In this document: in pieces, positions 53,093-63,400 of the stretch
Position numbering within the stretch: position 1 is the first letter of the stretch
How the letters are laid out: every line of letters starts with the position of its first letter
Assembly: GCA_045110515.1 (NCBI GenBank)
Contig: JBGCGD010000003.1
Span: 124,001 to 188,000, forward strand
Source: Granulosicoccus sp045110515
GTDB taxonomy: Bacteria; Pseudomonadota; Gammaproteobacteria; Granulosicoccales; Granulosicoccaceae
Direction: 5' to 3'
Length of the DNA: 64,000 nt
The notes under the pieces: model-generated
What the model was told of the DNA's origin: nothing
Seen by the model: only the letters and a program-made list of their open reading frames with translations
Databases searched by the model: none
Translations under genes and position numbers: made by a program

Positions 53093-54151
53093 ATGCCTGA
53101 CGTGGAAAACATGAACTTTTCACAGCCCCCAAAAGACCGCTTTTTTGCCATCAGCCGAGCCATTTTGTTTGAGATGGATCCGGAAAAAGCCCATGACTTG
53201 GCACTCAAGCTCATGAGTACAGGACCCGTGCCCAGCTTTCTGGCAAAAAAATACGAAACACAGGCCTCCCCTGTCAGCTGTCTGGGTCAGGAATTCTCCA
53301 ATCGCATTGGTCTGGCAGCAGGCTTAGACAAAAACGGAGATTACATTGATGCTTTGGGGGCCATGGGTTTTGGCCATTTGGAAATCGGTACGGTAACGCC
53401 GCGTGCTCAGGCGGGAAATCCTAAGCCGAGAATCTTCAGGCTAACGCAGCACGGCGCCTTGATCAATCGCTTAGGCTTCAACAATCATGGAGTTGATCAT
53501 TTAGTCGAACGCGTGAAAAAACGGCGTTACACCGGCAAGTTGGGCATCAACATTGGCAAGAACGCAGTAACCCCTATTGATGATGCGCAAAATGACTACT
53601 TATTTTGCCTTGAGCGTGTTTACCCGCACGCGGACTACATCACCATCAACATCTCCTCTCCCAATACCCAAGGGCTACGCGACCTGCAACATGGGGAGCG
53701 GCTGGCCAGCCTGTTGAACGCTCTGAAGGAAGCCCAGAGCCGGCTTGCGACACAACATGGCAAATACGTCCCTATCGCTGTGAAAATCGCGCCCGATATG
53801 AGCGATTCGGAGCTGGATGAATTCTGCGAGCAGGTGCTGGCGCACGAGATCGATGCCGTCATCACCGGCAACACAACCAACGGTCGAGAGCCTGTTAAAA
53901 CCCATCTCTATGCCAAAGAGACAGGTGGCATGAGTGGTGCACCACTTAAGCCGTTGGCCGACGACCGGCTTCGCGCAGTTTCCCAGCGCATCGGAACAAA
54001 AGCTGCACTCATTGGTGTTGGCGGTGTCAGTTGTGGTGATGATGCACAAACCAAAGTGGATGCCGGAGCAACGCTCGTCCAACTTTATTCCGGGTTGATT
54101 TACCATGGCCCGGCCCTGGTTCGAGATTGTGTTGAGCGCACAGCCGTATAA
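53093..54151 (+). CDS. pyrD: Dihydroorotate dehydrogenase (quinone), class 2
   Basis: Membrane-associated FMN enzyme that oxidises dihydroorotate to orotate with quinone, in pyrimidine synthesis. The N-terminal membrane-binding helices (AISRAILFEMDPEKAHDLAL) mark class 2. GLAAGLDKNG, NISSPNTQGLR with the catalytic serine, and ITGNTTNGR are conserved. It has 352 aa. The ATG at 53111 has a better upstream GGA than the one at 53093, so the first 6 residues are uncertain. Confidence 0.96.
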   Translation: MPDVENMNFSQPPKDRFFAISRAILFEMDPEKAHDLALKLMSTGPVPSFLAKKYETQASPVSCLGQEFSNRIGLAAGLDKNGDYIDALGAMGFGHLEIGTVTPRAQAGNPKPRIFRLTQHGALINRLGFNNHGVDHLVERVKKRRYTGKLGINIGKNAVTPIDDAQNDYLFCLERVYPHADYITINISSPNTQGLRDLQHGERLASLLNALKEAQSRLATQHGKYVPIAVKIAPDMSDSELDEFCEQVLAHEIDAVITGNTTNGREPVKTHLYAKETGGMSGAPLKPLADDRLRAVSQRIGTKAALIGVGGVSCGDDAQTKVDAGATLVQLYSGLIYHGPALVRDCVERTAV

Positions 54152-54175
54152 CCGCTGCTTAGTAGCCGAAGCCTT

Positions 54176-55135
54176 ATGACAGTTATCGATGTATTCAATG
54201 GCGATGCAGATGGCATCTGCGCGCTGCACCAACTTAGACTCGCAGCCCCTTGTGATAGTAAGTTAATCACAGGTGTGAAGCGCGATATCGCATTGGTCAA
54301 ACAAATCAAAGCTGAGGCTTCCGATAAGATCACGGTACTTGACGTATCGTTAGATAAAAATCGCGATGCCCTGCTACCGGTTCTGGATAGCGGTGCAGAG
54401 GTCACTTACATTGATCATCATTTCCCAGGCGACATTCCAGAGCGCCAAAATCTAACGACGCACATCAATACCGATTCTGAGATGTGTACCGGCTTGATAG
54501 TCAACGAACTACTTGGCGGTGAACATCTTGCCTGGGCCGTAACGGCGGCGTTTGGAGACAACCTTCTGACGACAGCAAGAACAGCTGCTGCTCCGCTTAA
54601 TTTATCTGAAGATGAACTAGAGAAACTCCAAACCTTAGGTACCCTACTCAATTACAACGGGTATGGTTCGACCCTTGACGATTTGTACTTCCCACCAGCG
54701 GAACTCTACAAACGAGTGCAACCTCACAGCTCACCTTTCTCTTTCATTAACGAGGACGGAGCCTTCACCACGCTTGCCGATGGTTTTAAAAGTGACCACG
54801 AAAGGGCGCTGTCGATAACTGCAGAAAGGGCAACGGACGATATCGCTATTTACATTTTCCCGAATGATGCTTTCGCCCGTAGGATCAGCGGCGTATACGC
54901 CAACGAACTTGCACAACAAAATCCGACACGAGCGCACGCCCTGCTTAGTGAATTAGACGATGGCTCCTATTTAGTCAGTGTTCGTGCACCGTTAAACAAT
55001 CGCACAGGTGCTGATGAACTCTGCCGACAATTTGAAACGGGTGGCGGACGCAAAGCTGCAGCCGGGATTAACAAACTACCGGCAATAGATCTTGAAAAAT
55101 TTGCCTCAGCTATGAGTTCTCAGTTCGCTGCCTAG
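54176..55135 (+). CDS. DHH family phosphoesterase
   Basis: Cytoplasmic phosphoesterase of 319 aa in the DHH/DHHA1 superfamily, which includes RecJ and nanoRNases. It has DVFNGDADGICALHQ near the N-terminus, the DHH motif in TYIDHHFPGD at about 78-87, and the DHHA1 end GGGRKAAAGI. It lacks the extra DNA-binding domain of RecJ. Substrate is unknown; small oligonucleotides or cyclic dinucleotides are known for relatives. It follows pyrD by 24 bases and is 3 bases before the small exported protein. Confidence 0.85.
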   Translation: MTVIDVFNGDADGICALHQLRLAAPCDSKLITGVKRDIALVKQIKAEASDKITVLDVSLDKNRDALLPVLDSGAEVTYIDHHFPGDIPERQNLTTHINTDSEMCTGLIVNELLGGEHLAWAVTAAFGDNLLTTARTAAAPLNLSEDELEKLQTLGTLLNYNGYGSTLDDLYFPPAELYKRVQPHSSPFSFINEDGAFTTLADGFKSDHERALSITAERATDDIAIYIFPNDAFARRISGVYANELAQQNPTRAHALLSELDDGSYLVSVRAPLNNRTGADELCRQFETGGGRKAAAGINKLPAIDLEKFASAMSSQFAA

Positions 55136-55138
55136 TGT

Positions 55139-55819
55139 TTGCATCCCGTGTTACGTGTAACTACATTCATCGTCTTGATGGCGCTAACGTGTCTTGCTCA
55201 TGCTGAACAGAGCATGGCAATACAAAGCCCGTTGAGAGTTGAAGGCACATTCACCCGAACCAGTGCCGATGCGCGGCTAAATGGCAATGAACTAAAAACA
55301 ACTTCATCAGCTGTCACTGGGTTGGTGACCTATTACTTTCGTAAGGAAGTGTTTGGGCAACTGGGCTATGGCAAACCCACACTCCACAGACGTGTAGTAA
55401 ACGGAGAAATCATCCCCACTCAAAGCAGCGATACAAACTCATTGTTTTGGTACGGATTCGGATTTCGCTCACAACGCCAGGGAAGCACCAGTGATTACCT
55501 GGGAGTCGGCTTTAGATTTTCCGCAAGCATTGGTGAACTGGAAGATGACAACTCATCTAAGACCTTAAGACTGTTTTCGCAAAAAGACACGTCACAGCGT
55601 TTTGGTGAATTGGAAGTCTCCATAGAGTCGGGCAACAATGGCAGCATCAATAAGCTCGGCGGAAAACATGTCTGGTTTTCAAGCAACGGAATCGGCTTTG
55701 GCTTTCAATGGGCATTTGGCTCAGGTCGCAACGTAGAAGACTCAGGTGACGAAACCAACTACCGAACGAGAGATGCTGGCATCGTCTTTATGTATCGCCC
55801 CAAACTCTATAAAAATTAA
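55139..55819 (+). CDS. Small exported protein, possibly outer-membrane
   Basis: A 226-aa protein I do not recognise. A signal peptide (about residues 5-22) ends near CLAHA-EQ. The remainder is rich in alternating aromatic and glycine/serine residues (VTYYFRKEVFGQLGYG, FWYGFGFRSQ, YLGVGFRFSAS), suggesting beta-strands of a small barrel. It ends YRPKLYKN without a C-terminal Phe. The start is TTG at 55139 or GTG at 55148, neither with a good ribosome-binding site. It is cotranscribed with the DHH gene and nearly touches the convergent deacetylase gene. Confidence 0.65.
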   Translation: MHPVLRVTTFIVLMALTCLAHAEQSMAIQSPLRVEGTFTRTSADARLNGNELKTTSSAVTGLVTYYFRKEVFGQLGYGKPTLHRRVVNGEIIPTQSSDTNSLFWYGFGFRSQRQGSTSDYLGVGFRFSASIGELEDDNSSKTLRLFSQKDTSQRFGELEVSIESGNNGSINKLGGKHVWFSSNGIGFGFQWAFGSGRNVEDSGDETNYRTRDAGIVFMYRPKLYKN

Positions 55820-55825
55820 ACGCGC

Positions 55826-56749
55826 TTAGGCATTCATGAGCTCTTTAATATGAGCAGCTCCACAACGACCCAATGCCGGCAAATCGTATCCACCCTCTAA
55901 CATTGAAACAATTCGTCCGTCAGAATGCCTGCTGGCAATATCGATGATTTGCTGAGTTATCCACACGTAGTCTTCATCTTGTAATTGTAAGTTGGCCAAA
56001 GGGTCGTGCGCATGTGCATCAAATCCTGCACTGACAATAATTATCTGAGGACTAAATGACTCAAGAGCGGGTAACCAGGTATCGGTAATTGCTGCGCGAA
56101 ACTCTGCACTTCCCGTTGCAGATGGCAGAGGCACGTTCACTCGTTGATTTTCAATGTTGGGCCTAAAACCACCCGGATACAGCGGGTGTTCGAATGAGGA
56201 GCAGAAAAGAATGCTGGCATCTCCCTCAACAATATCCTCAGTGCCGTTTCCGTGGTGCACATCAAAATCAACAATGGCCACACGATCCAGACCATGTGAT
56301 TTGATGGCATGTTTAGCCGCGATAGCCACGTTGCCGAAAAAACAAAAACCCATGGCTTCTCTACGTTCCGCGTGATGGCCTGGAGGGCGAACCAGGCAAA
56401 ACGCATTGTTAACCTTGCCTGTCATAACTTGATCTACGGCTAACACACCGGCACCTGCACCCCGCAACGCAGCATCTAATGAAAACGGGTTCATTGATGT
56501 ATCGGCGTCTAACTGAACCGATCCAGTGGACGGTGAGCTGTTGCGAAGCAAATCGACGTAGCTTTGCGGGTGAGCGAGCAATACATGATTGACGTCGGCC
56601 AAAGGCGCTTCACAGTGCACCAGCTGCTCGTATAAACCTTGTTGCTTGAGCTGATCTGCAATGGCTGCAATGCGCTCTGGACATTCTGGATGTCCGGGGC
56701 TTATTTCATGCTGAACGCAAACACTATGAGATATCAAAGCCGTGGTCAT
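55826..56749 (-). CDS. Histone deacetylase family protein (AcuC/acetylpolyamine amidohydrolase-like)
   Basis: Zinc-dependent deacetylase of 307 aa. H125-H126 lie in RPPGHHAERR, zinc ligands D163 and H165 in DFDVHHGNGTE, D244 in SAGFDAHAHD, and Y288 in LEGGYDL. All catalytic residues are in place. Bacterial members act on acetyl-lysine in proteins or on acetylpolyamines; the choice is not decidable by eye. It is divergent from, and 76 bases from, a PatZ-like acetyltransferase, which favours a protein-acetylation role. Confidence 0.9.
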   Translation of the reverse strand: MTTALISHSVCVQHEISPGHPECPERIAAIADQLKQQGLYEQLVHCEAPLADVNHVLLAHPQSYVDLLRNSSPSTGSVQLDADTSMNPFSLDAALRGAGAGVLAVDQVMTGKVNNAFCLVRPPGHHAERREAMGFCFFGNVAIAAKHAIKSHGLDRVAIVDFDVHHGNGTEDIVEGDASILFCSSFEHPLYPGGFRPNIENQRVNVPLPSATGSAEFRAAITDTWLPALESFSPQIIIVSAGFDAHAHDPLANLQLQDEDYVWITQQIIDIASRHSDGRIVSMLEGGYDLPALGRCGAAHIKELMNA

Positions 56750-56825
56750 TGAATTACCTAAAAACTAAGAAAGAAATGTTTTGATCAATATACCAGCACA
56801 GTTAGCTCCTGTACTATCGTAAGTT

Positions 56826-59267
56826 ATGTCCACACTTCATCTTGATAAGTTGCTCGACCCCACCTCAGTCGTGGTTATTGGTGCGAGCGACCGAGCGGAC
56901 TCTATTGGATATTCCGTCACAAGAAACTTACTGAGCTCTCATTACACCGGCCAGATTCATCTCGTGAATCCGCGCTACAAGTCGGTGTTAGGCCACCCTT
57001 GCCTACCCGATCTTAAAACCATTGAAGAAACGCCCGACTTAGCCATTATCAGCACCCCTGCCAGACTCTTAAAAAAAATTCTGACACAGTGTGCAAAGAA
57101 GAAAATCAGAGTGGCGATGGTGATGACAGGCTCAAAGGAGTCTCAACCTTTAGGCTCTCTTGCACGCTCATTAGGAATTCGTATCATTGGCCCGCATAGC
57201 ACGGGCCTTATCAGACCGGGCATCGGACTTAACGTCAGCTACAGTCAAAACAATCTCATACCGGGCTCGCTCGCTATAGCCAGTCAGTCTACATCGCTGG
57301 GCACCGCGATGCTCGACTGGGCTCAGACCAACAATATCGGTTTCTCAGGCGTGATACTCACTGGGGGAGATACCGATATTTGTCTTGCAGACATCATCGA
57401 CTTACTGGCCGAAGATCCTGCCACAAAAGCCATAATCGTGTATGTCGAAAGAGTAGGTGGCACTCGTAGTTTTCTCAGCGCCTTGAGTGCCGCTGCCCGA
57501 TTAAAACCGGTTGTTCTAATGCGTTCTACCAAAGAAGGCGCTCGTTACTGCGATGTATTAACGCGTTCCGGGCAAGTTTTCTCTTCTGACAACGTCTTCC
57601 AAACCGCCTTGAACCGAGCGGGTGTGGTTCGTATCAGAACCTTTCAAAACCTATTCGCTGCTGCAAAAATCCTGTCCTCTGGTGCGCGAGTAAAAGGCAA
57701 TCGGCTAGCAATTGTCAGTAACGGCGCGGCGCCTTCCATGATGGCCATAGAAAGACTGGACGTTAAACATTTTCAATTACCGCGTCTGCTTGAAGAAAAC
57801 CTCATCAGTATTAAAAAGACTTTGGGCGAGAGCGCATCTGGCAGTAATCCCTTTGTACTGAGAAAACCTGAAAACTTACCCGCTCTATATTCGCAAGCGA
57901 TAGAACAACTACAGTCTTTTCCAAACATAGACGCTGTCTTGGTTATTTTTGTACCAGACTCGCGCAATAACGCTGCAGATATCACGAACGCTGTATTGAA
58001 ACTTCCAAAGTCTAAGACACCCATACTGGCTTGTTGGATGGGAGATGCAAGTGTAAAAGATGCCCGGGAGACTCTCTCTGAAGCGGGCATTCCCTCCTTT
58101 AGAACTCCGGAGGCGGCTGTCGACGGATTTGATTTTTTAAACCGCCATTTTGTCAGTCAACAGCAACTTCTACAGCTACCTAACCCCACGGCCAGCAACA
58201 CCAGAGCCGATGCAAACACTGCAAAAACTCTTGTGTCAGACGCGATAGACAATGGGCAGCGGCTTCTGGATGTTGAATCGACGCAAACCTTAATGGCTTT
58301 GTTTGATATTCCTACACAGCCATCGCAAAATAAGCAAACACTGCCAGCAGACATACAACAACAGCAAGATCGCCAACTGATAGTGTCCATCGTCCGCGAC
58401 GCAACATTCGGCCCCACAGTCTCAGTGGGCATCGGCGGGCAGCTGGCAGCCGTTGTCACCCAACGTTCGGTTCAACTCCCACCGCTTAACCGGTTTTTGA
58501 TAGAGGAGCTTTTGCAAAGCCGCGATATTAAAAATTACATGGCGTGGTCGACACATACTGAATCAAAGGCATTCAACGACGTTGCCCACATATTACAACG
58601 ATTATCAGAGCTCGCCTGTGAAGTACCCAATGTCTTCTTTCTGGAAATCGCCCCTTTAGTTGTGACAGAGGACGGCGCAATTGTATCCAATGTGACAGTT
58701 TGCCTTGAGCGGTCAAAAGCCCAAAAGCTCTACGGTCATTTGTCCATACACCCCTATCCTAGGCAATGGATACGCTCCATCGAACTTAAAAACGGATCGT
58801 CCGTTCAATTGCGACCGATTCGACCAGAGGACGCCAGCAGTATAAAAAACCTTGTGAAAGAGATGTCTCCGGAGTCGCGCTATTTTCGATTCATGCACGC
58901 CATCAACGAGCTGTCTCCGCAGATGCTCGCGCAATTCACCAAACTCGACTACGATCGGCAGATGGCATTGGTTGCAGTCGACCAGCTTGATGAGGTCATC
59001 GGTGTCAGCCGATATGTGATCAGCAACGACCGCCTTTTCGGAGAGTTCGCTATTTCCATTTCAGAAGACTGGAAATCACAGGGGCTCGCCTCTGCCTTAA
59101 TGAAACTGCTCCTCGAACACGCACGATCACAAGGTTTAGAAAGCTTACAGGGCGATGTTCTGATTACCAATATACCCATGCAAGCACTCATGAAATCCTT
59201 AGGTTTCGCATCACATCAAAACCCACAAGACCCGGAAGTTCTAAGATTCCAACTCTCTTTAACTTGA
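56826..59267 (+). CDS. PatZ-like protein: acyl-CoA synthetase (NDP-forming)-like region with C-terminal GNAT
   Basis: Probable lysine acetyltransferase of the Pat/YfiQ type. Residues 1-130 are a CoA-binding domain (VVVIGASDR), 150-440 a succinyl-CoA-ligase-like domain, and 480-630 an ATP-grasp remnant (RDATFGPTVSVGIGGQ). Residues 660-813 are a GNAT domain with E740 in GEFAISIS and the acetyl-CoA loop W749-KSQGLAS. At 813 aa it is shorter than E. coli PatZ (886). Between about 500 and 520 the N-terminal half of ATP-grasp, normally some 90-100 residues, is replaced by a Gln-rich stretch. The GNAT motifs look intact. The hydrolase gene follows 5 bases later. Confidence 0.85.
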   Translation: MSTLHLDKLLDPTSVVVIGASDRADSIGYSVTRNLLSSHYTGQIHLVNPRYKSVLGHPCLPDLKTIEETPDLAIISTPARLLKKILTQCAKKKIRVAMVMTGSKESQPLGSLARSLGIRIIGPHSTGLIRPGIGLNVSYSQNNLIPGSLAIASQSTSLGTAMLDWAQTNNIGFSGVILTGGDTDICLADIIDLLAEDPATKAIIVYVERVGGTRSFLSALSAAARLKPVVLMRSTKEGARYCDVLTRSGQVFSSDNVFQTALNRAGVVRIRTFQNLFAAAKILSSGARVKGNRLAIVSNGAAPSMMAIERLDVKHFQLPRLLEENLISIKKTLGESASGSNPFVLRKPENLPALYSQAIEQLQSFPNIDAVLVIFVPDSRNNAADITNAVLKLPKSKTPILACWMGDASVKDARETLSEAGIPSFRTPEAAVDGFDFLNRHFVSQQQLLQLPNPTASNTRADANTAKTLVSDAIDNGQRLLDVESTQTLMALFDIPTQPSQNKQTLPADIQQQQDRQLIVSIVRDATFGPTVSVGIGGQLAAVVTQRSVQLPPLNRFLIEELLQSRDIKNYMAWSTHTESKAFNDVAHILQRLSELACEVPNVFFLEIAPLVVTEDGAIVSNVTVCLERSKAQKLYGHLSIHPYPRQWIRSIELKNGSSVQLRPIRPEDASSIKNLVKEMSPESRYFRFMHAINELSPQMLAQFTKLDYDRQMALVAVDQLDEVIGVSRYVISNDRLFGEFAISISEDWKSQGLASALMKLLLEHARSQGLESLQGDVLITNIPMQALMKSLGFASHQNPQDPEVLRFQLSLT

Positions 59268-59272
59268 AACTT

Positions 59273-60145
59273 ATGAGCCCAAAAGTCGAACCCTTAAGCC
59301 TGAGCATTGACGGTCGGACAATCGCGGGCATTCGCCAGCGTGATTCCGCAGTGGAAGATGCCCCCAAAATGCTGTGTGTTCATGGGTGGTTGGACAATGC
59401 AAACAGCTTCGTACCCCTGATGCCGTACTTGCCAGCGTTCGATCTGGTTGCCATCGACCTCCCAGGTTGCGGCTACAGCGATGCTTTAGAGCAAGGCTAC
59501 TCCTTACACGAACTGTACTATCAACTGACTCGAATAATAGAGGCGCTGGGTTGGTCCGAATGCCACGTGCTCGGGCATTCACTCGGAGGCTGCATAGCTC
59601 CTCTGCTCGCAGTTGCCTCCCCGAACATTGTTCAAACTTTGTTATTAGTGGAAGCCATCGGGCCAGTGAGCGAATCAGCTGAGCAGTTACCCGCTCGCAT
59701 CGCCAAAGCTATGAGTCACCGTCTCGACCCATCAAAATTCAACTCACGCCTATTCAACACGAAGCAGGAAGCTATCGATTCTCGCCTAAGAGCTGCGAAA
59801 ATGGCACAGGGTTCGGCAAAACTAATCATCGACAGGCAAGTTAGCGTCGAGGGAGACGGTTACCGCTGGAGATTCGACCCTCGATGGCGCACAGCCTCAG
59901 CCCAGTACCAAACTGAGGAGCAAGTTCAGGAAGTCTTAAAGGCCGTGACCTGCCCTGCACTCACGATTCTGGCAGACGACGGCATCATTCTAAGACAGCC
60001 GGAAATCAATGATCGCCTCAGCGCGCTGAGAAACCTTGAGTTAGTGACGCTGCCCGGACAGCATCATCTTCACATGGATACCCCTGAACCGGTAGCAGCT
60101 GCCATCAACGGATACCTGCAAACTTTGCCTGCCCTGGGTGGTTAA
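59273..60145 (+). CDS. Alpha/beta-fold hydrolase
   Basis: Cytoplasmic serine hydrolase of 290 aa. The oxyanion motif is CVHGWLDNANSF, the nucleophile elbow GHSLGG, and the late His lies in GQHHLHMDTP. The family resembles SERHL/MEST-type hydrolases, whose substrates are unknown. The start may be the ATG at 59273 or a TTG at 59264 overlapping the previous stop; neither has a clear ribosome-binding site. It probably shares a transcript with the PatZ-like gene. Confidence 0.88.
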   Translation: MSPKVEPLSLSIDGRTIAGIRQRDSAVEDAPKMLCVHGWLDNANSFVPLMPYLPAFDLVAIDLPGCGYSDALEQGYSLHELYYQLTRIIEALGWSECHVLGHSLGGCIAPLLAVASPNIVQTLLLVEAIGPVSESAEQLPARIAKAMSHRLDPSKFNSRLFNTKQEAIDSRLRAAKMAQGSAKLIIDRQVSVEGDGYRWRFDPRWRTASAQYQTEEQVQEVLKAVTCPALTILADDGIILRQPEINDRLSALRNLELVTLPGQHHLHMDTPEPVAAAINGYLQTLPALGG

Positions 60146-60431
60146 TTGCAATCTTGAAACGTTGGGGTAGCAACGAATATCAGCTTACGTGTTAGCTGAA
60201 AAAACGGTATTGTTGCCAACGCACTCGAAAACAGCCGCGCATCCGCGTAAATAGTGGCTAGTCTTAGTAGGTTCCGAAGAACGTATAAAAATTAAACTAC
60301 CTGATCTGCTGCAAAGCTTGCATGAGAATCTAATGCTGCCAAAAATCAGGCGATAACGTTTTTTTACAACACTTCTTCAAAAGTTTTCCAACTAGCGCAT
60401 TCACATTGACTCAAGCAGTTACAATTCTCCG

Positions 60432-63400
60432 GTGAACAATCAGCCCCGTATACTTAACTTCGACGATGTCATCGAACTATGTGGTTCAGTGGCCACATCG
60501 CGTGGGCAAGTTTATAAAGCCAGCGGCGCTGTCCAGGAAGTTGATTGGATTCCCGATAGCAATATATTGAGCGGAACGGTACAAGGTAGCGAGTCAGAGC
60601 CGTACCATGTGAGAATCACTATAGCGCCACATCGATTTGATGGTGAGTGCACCTGCCCTGCTCATTACAACTGTAAACATGTGGCAGCTACGCTGTTGAG
60701 CTGGATTGACCAGCAAACTGCATCCCCAACAGTCGATGATCAAATGCTCCGTGCGGTCAACCGCTGGCTTCAGAAAGTCGTTGAGCAAGGGCGCAAAGCA
60801 GCACCACTGCACGAACATCATGAGCCCGGCGAACCTTTGTTGTTTTATCAACTTGATAAGACACCGCTGACTCAAAGCAGTAGCGGCATCACTCTGCAAA
60901 TATTGCAAAGCCGGCTACTTAAACGCGGCGGTTACGGTAAAGAAACACCGTACCGATACAACGGACATTACTATCACCCGGATTGGGTACTACAAAGCGA
61001 CCGCGCCATCCTAGAACTTGCCATCGGCAAGCAAAGCGATTTTTCTTATCGTGAACTCACCATCGAAGGCGACATCGGTCATCTCCTAATGAATAAGCTG
61101 GTAGACACGGGCAGAACCTTCTGGGGACCGGACAGAGAAAAGCCGCTTACCCGAGGAACAACACGCACTCTGGACTTTAACTGGCAGCTAAAAGATGACA
61201 ACAGCTTCCAGCTGACGACTCAGCTACCGGAAGTTGAGGATTGGACACTGATCCCTTCAGACCCACCCTGGTATCTTGACTCCTCGGACGTTTGCGCAGG
61301 ACAACTCGATAAAGCCCCTCACGTAGGCCTGCTGTCACAGTTTATTGACGCACCACCGCTGCCAGAAGCTCACGCGCAGGCGGTCAGTAATTACCTTGCC
61401 TCGCGCCTGCCCGAGAGTACGCTGCCGTTGCCAAGAGAACCCAATTTCGTCCGGATTGATGAAGCACCGCAACCCATACTTGTGTTGCAGTCCCGCGATG
61501 ACAGTGCTGATATCCGCGACTTCTACGCATCTATAAAATTTCGTTATGCGGATTACTTGCTGCCTTTCGACGGTATGGAAGCCGATGCAACCCTAGAGGG
61601 AAAAACAACAGACGGGAAACCGCTGGTCTTAAAAAGAGATTTGCTGGCTGAGGTTAGATATGCAGTGGATTTCGGAAAGCACTTCCCCGAATTCGAAGCA
61701 GCAACGTCAAACGATGCGGAATTTTATTCCAAAGCCGACAAGCAACCGCGATCTAAAGAAGTTCAGCGTATCGCCCATTCATGGCGCGAGCTATTGAATG
61801 AGCGAACAGAACTCAGCAATCGAGGTTGGACAGTACAAATTCGTGAGCCTTTCGACCTGAATTTCAAATCGGTCACACAGATTGAGGCAACGGTAAGCGA
61901 AACCACATCAAACTGGTTTGATATGGCATTAAAGCTACGCCATGACGATCAGCAGTTTGATCTCCTACCGCTCGTGATTGATTGGCTTCAAGGGGATTCG
62001 CGCGACAGCTCTATCCTATTACAAGCCGATGATGGCCAATGGTTGGAAGTTGCACCGGAATTGTTTGCACCCGTTGCAGAAACACTCATGGAGCTTTACG
62101 ACGATCCTAGCTCCGCTGAACACTTCAGATTGCCACGGCAACGTGCCGGTACTCTGGACACGTTGGAAAGCCATTGGCAAAAACAAGGTGTCAATGTCGC
62201 ATGGAATCAAGCGCAAAACGTTTTCGATCTTGCTGAGAAACTCCGCAATTTCGATGGCATTGAAAATTCAGATGCGCCTGTTAACGTAAACGCAACACTT
62301 CGCCCCTATCAGCTTGAGGGAATGGCGTGGCTGGGTTTTCTTGCAGAATTCGGTTTCAACGGTATCCTTGCCGATGACATGGGGTTGGGGAAAACCGTTC
62401 AGACTCTGGGACACTTACAACAAGAGCGAGATATTGGCCGACTTACCAAGCCCACGCTCATCGTTGCACCCACCAGCCTGTTAGGAAACTGGCAACGTGA
62501 GGCTGCGCGCTTTACACCCAATCTAAGCACCTTGATTTGGCACGGTACACAGCGAAAGTTACGCGACCTAACCACGAATCCGATCGATATCGTTATTACA
62601 AGTTATGCGTTGGTCACGCGTGATATCAATCTGCTCGGCCAGCAAGATTTTGGATGTGTGGTTCTCGATGAAGCTCAGGCCATCAAAAATCCGACAGCGA
62701 AAGTAACTCAGGCGCTGAAAACGCTCACCATTGAGAGACGTATTTGCCTAACGGGAACTCCACTGGAAAATCATTTAGGTGAACTCTGGTCTCAATTCGA
62801 TTTTCTGATGCCCGGATTCTTGGGGTCACGGAAACACTTCAATCGATACTTCAGAACGCCGATAGAGAATCACGCAAGCGTCGAGAGACAATCCAGACTC
62901 AGCGCACTAATCCGCCCATTTTTACTCCGTCGACGAAAAGAACAGGTGGCTACTGAGCTACCACCAAAGACTGAGATTATTCGTGAAGTCACGCTGGAAC
63001 CAACACAAGCGCGCTTATACGAAAGTATTCGCATTAGTATGGAGCAACGCGTACGGGCCTTATTGGCCGAGCGTGGATTGGCACGCAGTCACATAGAAAT
63101 GTTGGATGCGCTTCTCAAGCTGCGTCAAACCTGTTGTCATCCTGCACTAGTCAAACTCGACAGTGCGCGCGGCATCAATGAGTCCGCTAAGACCGACCTT
63201 CTGATGTCAATGCTCGACGAGCTCATCAGTGAAGGTAAGAAAATTTTGCTGTTTTCCCAATTTACAGAAATGCTGGGACTGATTGAGGCAGAACTCAACA
63301 AACGTGAGATACGCTACGCCAAACTTACCGGCCGAACTCGTAAACGGGATGAAGTCATTGACTCATTCCAACACGGTGATATTCCGCTATTTTTAATTAG

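Noticed and set aside
55957..55965. A perfect DnaA box TTATCCACA.
   Set aside because: It is single and lies inside the deacetylase coding sequence. There is no cluster or AT-rich region, so it does not mark an origin.
60146..60431. A possible small RNA or hairpin in the gap before the SNF2 gene.
   Set aside because: The CAGCT/AGCTG pairing near 60180-60198 is only five bases and has no consistent extension.
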